From assembly GCF_033807715.1 (NCBI RefSeq), contig NC_084591.1, forward strand, positions 32,216,590 through 32,280,589: a DNA stretch of 64,000 nucleotides, read 5' to 3'. The notes beneath the pieces are model-generated. The model was not told where the DNA came from. It ran no database searches and saw only the letters and a list, made by a program, of their open reading frames with translations. Source of the stretch: Cololabis saira (Eukaryota > Chordata > Actinopteri > Beloniformes > Belonidae). The translations under genes were made by a program, and so were the position numbers. Shown piece after piece: positions 1-64,000 of this stretch; the stretch's first letter is position 1; each line of letters begins with the position of its first letter.

Positions 1-48
1 TGTGTGTGTACATATATGTACATGTATTTATCTATATATGTGTGTGTA

Positions 49-54
<6 letters not shown>

Positions 55-131
<77 letters not shown>
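55..131. repeat. (TG)n microsatellite
   Basis: About 75 bases of TG in the ric8a intron before the first visible exon. It creates spurious poly-VC and poly-TH reading frames. Confidence 0.97.
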
Positions 132-134
<3 letters not shown>

Positions 135-280
135 CACAGACCACTGACCACATGGAGAGAAATACCTTCAGAGTAAATCGTAGACAGAAGGCTTGATCAC
201 CAACTTTTGTCCAAATCTGTCTCGTGAGAATGTTTATGTCCACCAGCTTCTTGACGGTGGTGGTCTTTTGTTCTTCCCAG

Positions 281-12842
<12,562 letters not shown>

Positions 12843-15049
12843 CGGAGACGTGAGCATAACGACACAAGGCAGTCCAGGACCCGCGGCAGCGCCGGAGAAT
12901 CCCCTTACTGTTTTAGATATTCATACGTAGCGTCCTCCTGCAGGGTGATGGAGAGCAGGAGGGGTTTGTTACCTACATTTGCCCCAGAGATCCAGGATCA
13001 TCCAGACACCTGCAACACCTTCAGCGGGGAAACTCGCTGCCGTCTTTTGTGTGACGCTGAAGGTCTGCTCACGAGAACCTGGTGACGTTTTTGTTCCTAC
13101 TCTTCATTAGCTACAGAACATATAAACGCCGACTAGCGCTGCTCAGATTCTGATGTTTGAAGCAGCAGAAGAGAATGAATTTGATTATTCTCCAGATATT
13201 TTATTTTTGTGAGTGAAACAGCAGATGGATAAGTTAGCGTTAAAGACTGAAGATCAAAAATTCTTCTCTGAAACGTTTAATGTATTTTTTTCTTCTTATT
13301 GTACAATTATAAAGTGTTAAAATGACACCAGTGCCTCTGGTCTTCATTTGGATGCGTTTACTTGTCTAACAAATCATTCAGGGGCCCATTCTTGGCACCT
13401 TCACTGTTAAAGATGGATACGAGTGGAAGAAGCCAAGTCCTTCATCTGTACCAGGAGAACCATCTTATGCTTGAGGATGAGGCTTTAACTTGTTTTAGTT
13501 AGGTTTTATGGTAGCAGTCACATCTCAAATAATAAATATCAGTCTAGGGTACTGTATGATTCTCACTTTTAAAATTATCCATTCAAATTATCCATACAGG
13601 GGAATACACTTACAGTAACACTTGACCTGTAAACTTTTACGTGATACTTCGCCAAAAACGCAAGTGTGGTGGAGAGTCCGACTCACACACTCCGAACACG
13701 TCAGTCGACCACAGTCCACCGTCCATCACTCATAAACTCCACAGTGAGGACACACACAGTCCCGGAGGTTCAGCTAATCTCCACCAAGAATACTTTGCTT
13801 CTTCTTTGGTATTTTTCCCGGGTCTCCTGTCCCCAAAATAAAAGCAAACTCTGAGTCCTTGAACTCGCACACGTAAATCAAATTACTTTTAACATTTTTT
13901 TAAAGGCATACACACCCCATGAAATGATGTTCTTACAGTCACTCAGAATCAACATAAATTATTTATATATTAATATTTTTTATCAAATAGTGTACATTTT
14001 AACTACACCATGAACTGGCATTGTATCCTTATCTTATACCCATGAAAATTATAAATTAAATACCACTGCTATTTATCAGAGTATTACAAATATTTATGAG
14101 GTGTGGGTGAAAGGTGTAGACAAGATAGAGGTTTGAAACAGAATTTTGTAGGTTATTAATCTGACTTTGAAGCTTAGACTGGATTACATAATGAGCTAGA
14201 GGGCAGTTCTGGCGGCAAAGATTATTCAAAACAATCATAAAACGTTAGCTATCATTTCTCAAAGACCGTAAACTTAATTTAAACACTACTTAAATATGTT
14301 GTAGTCTAAACTCTTAACGACTTGTTCAAAGTTTGGATAGTATCTGTAGGTGAAAGTATGCTGAAGTAGTGAGCTCTCAAAGATATAATTGAAATCCATT
14401 ATAAACGCTGAATTTTTCATAAAATTAAAGGGTAACATTTAAAATTAAAGGGTAACATTTAAAAAACTACTAAACATTTGAAATAGCTGAATCAAGTGAT
14501 AAGAGTTTAAAGTCTTTAAAGACTAGTTTGAATGGTGTCTAGCTGAAAGTAGTAGTAAGTAATAAAGTCTCAAAGAGGTGAAGGTCTTTCATGGTTTTGA
14601 AGATTTCCCCATTATAGTCCAATGGGCCTTAGGTTTTGGAAACCCTGGAATATCTTCAAAAGTTTAAGGGTTTGAAGGACCAAATGTCATGCCATCAACA
14701 ACCTGAATGAGCTGAACGTTTTGATATCTGAATGGCTGAAATAGCTAAAAAAAAAAAAAAGTGGAACTTGATAGCCAGCGAATAGTGGCGGAAGATAGAA
14801 ATGGGAATTAAGAGAACAGATGAACATAAGCTAAGCTAAAATGCATTGACATAAGGTCAGTTAGTAACACTGCAGTACCTGTAGTACCATGAAAAAAAAA
14901 GATTCAAAAGTACTCTTCAGAAAACCTTTGACATCTTGGTGGATTTGTCCAGTCCAGTGTAAACCTGAGTCAAGAAGATCTGACTGCAAACTATGAAGAC
15001 AGTGGAGCTCCACTGCAGGAGACCTCGTCTCTGGAGGGGTTAAGACTAG
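12843..15049. other. ric8a 3' flank, no gene seen
   Basis: Probable ric8a 3'UTR to about 13550, then AT-rich DNA with a short tandem duplication 'aaattaaagggtaacattt' at 14422-14462 and a poly-A run near 14746. No coding signal. Confidence 0.5.
13531..13536 (+). promoter_or_regulatory. Candidate ric8a polyadenylation signal
   Basis: AATAAA about 690 bases after the ric8a stop. Canonical hexamer but no cDNA evidence. Another AATAAA-containing stretch follows near 13827, so the true 3' end is uncertain. Confidence 0.35.
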
Positions 15050-15290
15050 TTCAATTCAATTCAATTTTATTTATATAGGTCTAATACAACAAATGTTGTC
15101 TCTAAGCGCTTTCCAGAGACCCAGAACATAAACCCCCGAGCAATTATTACATAAACAATGGCAGGTAAAAACTCCCCTAGTTGGAGAAAAGCCTTAAACC
15201 AAACAGTGGCAAGGAAAAACTCCCCTTTAGGAGGAAGAAACCTTGAGCAGGACCAGGCTCTAGTTTAAGGTATCATATCAGGGAAGGGGA
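15050..15290 (-). mobile_element. Fish interspersed repeat with (AATTG)n tail
   Basis: 'caattcaattcaattttatttatataggtc...gcgctttccagagacc...gtaaaaactcccctag...ggaggaagaaaccttgagcaggaccaggctc' is a very common teleost repeat; minus-strand orientation by its tail. Confidence 0.65.
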
Positions 15291-18200
15291 CTCTGTAGAT
15301 TGGAGGTCACGTGTTTCCAGTCTAGACCGGAGCTCCACTTTCTCCAGCTTTCTCGGCTCAGGGCTTCTGTGGACCGTGTCATGTCTTACACCAGAGGCCG
15401 ACACAGTCACTGTCTTGAGATACGCTGCATCCAGCTAATGTGGAGTGGTACATTATATATTGTGCCTTTATATTTATTATTATTTTTCCAAGCGGTTCCT
15501 ACCTGAACCTGAAAACCTGTCCACCCACAGACTCCAAGAAGTGACACAAATAATGGAGGTAAGTAGTGACAGAACTCAATAGACATTTTAATCATTTTTA
15601 ACAAGTATAGGCATGGATTTACACTCTGTTCATAAGTAGATTTTTTTTTTGTTTTGTACATATTCTGAGCGTGCAAGGCAAAGAGAACGATGGGAGGAGG
15701 AAGTGACGTCTCCTCCAGGACGACAGCGAGTCACCGACAGCCCGGCGATCCCGTCTGAAGTCTGAACTCACTGATCGACGCTTTCACACCCACAAGCCTC
15801 AAACTGTTATTTCACAACACCTCATCACAAACGCTCAGGTTTGCTTGTTTTTCACTGGGGGAGAGGAATGTTGGTGCACCTTACCAGCGTGTCCAGAAGA
15901 ACAAATAAACCTGAATCCGTCTGACAGTCACAAATTAACGTGGTTCCACCGAAGAAAAAACATGCACAGCTTCAGAAGATTCAAAAGATCTAATGTGAAA
16001 AACAAGGTACAAAGAAAAATACTGAAAGTGATCCAACGTGGGGGCGTGAGGGGACTGGTGAGGAAATTACTGGAGAGTTAATGTCAAAGTAAAAAACTGT
16101 TGAGAAGCAAATATCTGGAATTAAATGTTGAGGGAAACCTCTGGATATGGAATGAAGGAATAACTATCAAATGAAGGTCAAACTCCATTCATCCACCCAT
16201 TCACTCGCCCCCTCGCCCACCCACCCACTCACCCACCCATCAACCCGCCCATTTACTCCACTGGTTTAAGGTCCATTTCAGCCCAAATGACCCACCGGTG
16301 CATGGGCCCAGCACCGACACCAGGGGACATACGGGTCAGGTACAATGTGCAACAGCTGAACTGCAACAGCCTTGGCTGCCGAAACCGGCTCTTGAAGCTC
16401 AACTGCTAAACTATGATTTGGCTGAACTATAAAGAGCAATAACGCCCCCTGAACCGAAGGAGGAGCAAAATAATCCCTCCATCTCCTGTGATACAAGGGG
16501 CGGGGCTGAGTGAAGACTCATTCACTAAGACAGCTGGCTCGGCTCAGCTGTTGGAGCTGCTGAAGAATCATCAATAACGGTGAGCTCATAAAAAAGGGAA
16601 ATAACAAAAATGCGGTCAAAACATGACCATTTCAGTGAGAATGGAATCTCTGCTGTGAACATTGACTTTTGCACTTTAAGGAAAAAATACATTTGAATTA
16701 CTCAGTATTAGCATTAATGCATGGAAAAACCGAGGACAACGTTTTCTGACTCAGATCTCGGTGGTTGAATGTTGGTGACTAAAGGCCAGTGAGCCATTGG
16801 AATTTAAATGAGGAAGAAAAAAACAAGAGTTTAAATGTCTGATATTCTGCTTTTTCAGACTTTCAAAGGTTCAGAATTGCCCTAAACTGTCATATACACA
16901 GTTTCCAGGCTTATCAATGTCATTTTAAGAGTTGCACCAGCAAAACAGCATTAAATAGGGGTCTGGAAGAACCGTCATATCAAGAGCTTACAGAGACTTT
17001 TATCTTTAAAAATGACTTTCTGCTTCCACAAGTATTCATGTCATCTGCAGATTGTTCCTCGAATCTCCAGTCATAGATGAGCAACTATCCTCACTCGGGG
17101 TCTGCCTCGATCCCCTTGGACCAGATTCAGTTCAGACAAAAGCACCTGTTGCCGTGGCAACATGACGGGCAGTAGCCTGACTGATTGGATCAGGAACCCA
17201 GTAACAGGAGTGAGGAGCAGGACTCACACGAGAAAAACTATCTAACAGTTTCAGAGTCAGAGTAAAACGACTATGTCATTGATCAAAAAAAGAGATCAAT
17301 GCTGCATCTTGATAAACCTTTGAAAAAGTTGTCAGAATTGCTGCAGATTTCTGAGGAAGCAGCCGTTCCCTGAATATTGTTGTTCTCTTCACATTGAGGA
17401 GTAAACCGCACCTGAAAGCCCCTTAAATCATCATAATGCAGTGTCGAGAGAACGATGAAAACGACAAGTCAAATATTACTCACAAACATGCTCACGAGTT
17501 GCCCCTGTCTGAGGAGCCTACAAACTAATGCTCCAGGTGCTCATGAATCTGGTTTTAGACTCGGAACAACACCGACTTGTTGACAGGTTCAACCAGACAT
17601 GGAAAAGAACCCCCTACCACCCCAAATCAATAAAAGTTAGGACAATATAAAAAAAGCACTGATTCTTACATTTACTTTGACATTGTTGTTTGCAGACTGT
17701 ATGGAGCTAAGACATGAACCGTTTCCCTCAACAACTGTTCTTCACTTGTTAACAAACATCAGTTTTAGCATTTCAGACTTGCAACACCCTCCACAAGAAC
17801 GTCTTCTAGTGAAGCCTTTGTTGTGTTTCTACTCCTTTTCACAAAATCTAAAAGCCATTCTGGTCTTCAGGTGTTAGTTTTGCCCCCGTTCGTCCTCAGG
17901 TGTGCAATTGTACCGGCCGGATATCTTTGTCTCAGGAAGCAGCATGTAGCTCTGACATCCGTGCATTCACAACGGGAGCGCAGGAGATTCACCACCTGGA
18001 GTTCTAGTGCAACCAGTGGAGGTACTAGTGGACTCCTGGAAGAACCCAACCCCAACCCTCAGTCAACAACATGGAGTCTTTCTCTGTCCTGGGAGAGGAT
18101 CACCCAGGACCTCAGGAGGAAACGGAACCTCGGCTTCCAGAGGTTTTACTTTTACCTACCAAGGACATTGATGGTGAACTTCTAAGACACATTCCTGGAC

Positions 18201-19090
18201 ATGCTTCATGCAATTCTGATACTGATGCTGCCATCACAGACGTGGAAATGAGCTTTACCAAGGACACTTATCCAACCCCAGACAATCACAGAGTCTGGAT
18301 TCTGGGCTAGTTAATGATACAGAGCATAAAGCACCCAACGGATGGTCTGGAATACTGATTAGGAGACATAAATCAGTGTCATCTGCATATAAACTGACAT
18401 TTATATTAATAGTAACAGCAATTAATGTATTTTAATTAACAACAAATAAGTTATTCTTGGTGATTTGGAGTAGTTTTGAATTTTGTATTGAATTTTTATT
18501 CATTAACACCAGATGATGCAGAATTTTATGTAGAATTAAAGCAGAGGTTGTCATATGGAGCCTTGTGGGAAGTTAACAAAGAAGTGTGTGTGAAATATCT
18601 TGGGTTCATGCTTTCTGCAGAGAACTAAACGTCAGAGTAAATTTCTGCATTTGTTTTTCTTTTTAGTTTTTTTCATTTTGTCCCAACTTTCTTTACATTT
18701 GGGGTGTAGAGCAGAACACTGGACATCAGTATTAAAATAAGTGATTAAACATCATGAGTCTGAGCCCAAAGAGGAAAATCAAGATGATGATGATTTGTTG
18801 GTCCACGGATGACCTGACACCACACCGTCTTCGTGCAGCTGTGGATGATAATTTGGATATTTTGGAGTGAAGAATAATTTTGGGCAAAAAGGATAGCTTT
18901 CAAATTCTTTCATGGCACCTGCCATATTAAAATCCATGAGCTCCCTTCAAACTAGTATTGATAAGTTTGTTGCTCCCTGCATGTTCATTGTCAGAGTTTA
19001 GGGAGAACTCGCCTGACACATGTGTCTGCAGTCCCCCCCCTCTTGGTGCAGGGCTGCCCCTCCCCTTACTGCACGTTTCCCAGTTGTCAG
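15291..19090. other. Intergenic/UTR region between convergent genes
   Basis: Open frames at 15845-16081, 17823-18185 and 18071-18310 (+) have no recognisable domain, no splice context and ordinary composition. A degenerate (CCCA)n stretch lies at 16194-16254. The right part probably contains carmil2 3'UTR. Confidence 0.5.
18495..18500 (-). promoter_or_regulatory. Candidate carmil2 polyadenylation signal
   Basis: TTTATT on the + strand reads AATAAA on the gene strand, about 590 bases after the stop. No transcript evidence. Confidence 0.3.
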
Positions 19091-62222
<43,132 letters not shown>

Positions 62223-62334
62223 CTGGTCAACATCAGACAAGTATTTACCTTCAGATACCATCATTCCACACAAAACAAGTATATCATATCATACCATCTC
62301 ATAATAATAATGGACTGGATTTATATCGCACTTT

Positions 62335-62935
62335 CCTGGACACTCAAAGCGCTCAACAAACAGTGCTCTACAGAGTTATTGCTAAATGGAATTCTCTTCC
62401 GGATTACATTTCTAAAACCCAGAGATAGGTCAGTTTCAAAAAACAAGTGAAGAAACTCATAGCTCACAAAAGGTAGTGTAGCCATAAATTATTTATTTAC
62501 GGTGTGTCTTGCTGTATCTGAGTGTGTGTGTTTTTGACACTGTACTGTATGTGTGTGATGATCCCCCACAAAATCACATGTCACTATATCTGATTGGATG
62601 TTAAGACTATGCTTTGCTGCTATTTGCTTGCTAAATGATTTGCTAAATTTGCTGATTTGCTAATGGCTGGTACTTTTATAGACTGTACGTTGTATATGTA
62701 CCGTAAATCTTTTTGTGATGTTTGTTAAATTTGCTGATTTGTTAAATGTTGTTACTTTTATAGACTGTATGTTGTCTATGTAAATCTTTTTGTGATGTTT
62801 GTTAGTGTATTTCTGAACTGTATTTTTAACATATTATTTTTATTGTTTTATTGATCGGACCCCAGGAAGAGTAGTTGATGTAAACTACATCAGCTAATGG
62901 GGATCCAAATCAAATCAAATCAAATCAATGAGTCC
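62335..62935 (+). mobile_element. LINE 3' end with (AAATC)n tail
   Basis: Encodes LYRVIAKWNSLPDYISKTQR, a reverse-transcriptase C-terminal 'WNSLP..I' motif, then a 3' region with 'gaccccaggaagagtagttg...gctaatggggatcc' and an AAATC tail (62904-62927). Confidence 0.65.
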
Positions 62936-63129
62936 ATTATTAATTCATATTTGGTGATGGTGAACTGTGTAGCTACAGCTGCCCCGGGGCAGACTGACAG
63001 AAACGCAGCAGCCAATCCGCACCAACGGCCTCTCCGATGTTGTGCCACAAAGGGAATGCTCATTCAGTTATTGGAGAGATATTAATAATTGTCTTACGAT
63101 AGTTATTGATAATTAATAAAGAAGATGAC

Positions 63130-63262
63130 TCCATCCATCCATCCATTATCTATACCCGCTTTATCCTTTGCAGGGTCAGGGGTCTGCTGGAGCTTATCCC
63201 AGATAATTTTCAGGCAAGAGGCAGCAGGGGTCACCCTGGACAGGTCGCCAGTCCATCGCAGG
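63130..63262 (+). mobile_element. Common fish repeat with TCCA tandem start
   Basis: 'tccatccatccattatctatacccgctttatcctttgcagggtc...ggacaggtcgccagtccatcgcagg' is an abundant teleost LINE-tail repeat. Confidence 0.65.
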
Positions 63263-64000
63263 AATTATCAAAATGAATCAATCAAAACGGGGCACCAGCT
63301 GACTTGATCAGGAAATAATAACTAAACAGCAAAATCAGTCTCAAAGTAGCTGTTATTCCATACGTGCCAGCCTGTTGCCAGGGATGGCGTTACAGAATAA
63401 CAGTGAAGGAAGGAGTCTGAACACAGACCTTTGCAACCAGCAGCTGTGACAAATATGTATAAAATAAACACAAACAACTTTCTCATTCAAATGAATCAGA
63501 ATTCATAAATGAAATTCAAAAGAAAAAGCTCAAGCACATCAGCAAACCAATTAGGCCAGGTGCATTATTCAAAAATGCAATACAAATACAGTTAAATAAA
63601 TTAAATTCAGAAATAAAATAAGGTTGAGTCTCAAATAGGCACTTAAGCAGACTCTCAATTTAAAATTAAAACTAAAGCTGACTCAATACAGCAATTCAAG
63701 CACTAGTACCTGTAACGTTTACAGTGGAACTCGTCCGGACATGTTTAGCGTTTAAATGATAATTCAGGCTGGAGCAGCTCCGGTGATAGGAAAATTATTT
63801 TTTACAAAATGTACAAATCACTGCGTTCTTGTTGATAGTCCTGTCTTCTTTCTTTTTATACAGAAACTTGCCGTTCAAAGGCCCCAGCAAAGATTTTCTC
63901 GCCTCGCTCCCCTGAGTCGCATCCATGTCTGTTGTCATCCTACTTTGTTTGTTTGACTAGCAATGCAGGTGGGAAGTGACCCTGGTGAAGAGCAGCTCTC
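63263..64000 (-). other. carmil2 upstream intron, no exon found
   Basis: I searched for a PH-domain exon ending in phase 1 before the 62222 acceptor and saw none. AT-rich, no recognised repeat except short simple runs. Confidence 0.4.

Noticed and set aside
17823..18310. Overlapping + frames of 120 and 79 codons in the intergenic region
   Set aside because: No domain, no conserved motif, no splice context; probably chance frames in UTR or intergenic DNA.

Overview
The window is vertebrate nuclear DNA, almost certainly from a ray-finned (teleost, probably percomorph-type) fish. The reasons are two intron-rich vertebrate genes with GT-AG splicing, and introns full of fish-type mobile elements (hAT, Tc1/mariner and Harbinger-like DNA elements, L2-like, R2-like and L1-like LINEs, tRNA-derived SINEs) together with long micro- and minisatellites. 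No prokaryotic, organellar, CRISPR or viral gene content was seen.

Layout. (1) 281-12842, + strand: the 3' eleven coding exons of ric8a (synembryn-A, chaperone and exchange factor for G-protein alpha subunits). The 5' exons lie before position 1. All exon phases join and give 459 residues plus a stop. (2) 12843-19090: convergent intergenic/UTR DNA with a few repeats and no convincing gene. (3) 19091-62222, - strand: thirty-five coding exons of carmil2 (RLTPR; capping-protein regulator and myosin-I linker). The 5' exons that should encode the PH-like domain lie beyond 64000 or were not recognised. The phases of all 35 exons join to 1621 codons plus a stop: leucine-rich repeats (62.2-48.9 kb), helical dimerisation region (48.0-45.7 kb), capping-protein-binding CPI motif (40.03-40.08 kb), CSI motif (29.45-29.49 kb), then a long Pro/Ser/Thr-rich tail ending at 19091. 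Both genes run toward each other.

Mobile elements make up most of the rest. Four hAT-like insertions have perfect 8-bp target duplications (4486-5242, 10389-11296, 22126-22975, 32966-34120) and two more have near-perfect ones (11730-12577, 29812-30189). The largest carmil2 intron (29531-40003) holds a three-level nest: a minus-strand R2-like LINE split by a plus-strand L2-like LINE, itself split by a hAT-like element. Two Harbinger-like copies sit 12 kb apart in the LRR half of carmil2. A 2.6-kb tetranucleotide array (634 uninterrupted TCTG units between TCTA blocks) fills half of another intron.

How the genes relate: RIC8A acts on heterotrimeric G-alpha proteins and CARMIL2 on actin capping protein at membranes. 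Their adjacency here is positional; nothing in the sequence shows a functional link. Gene identities rest on remembered family sequence compared by eye; no database search was possible.
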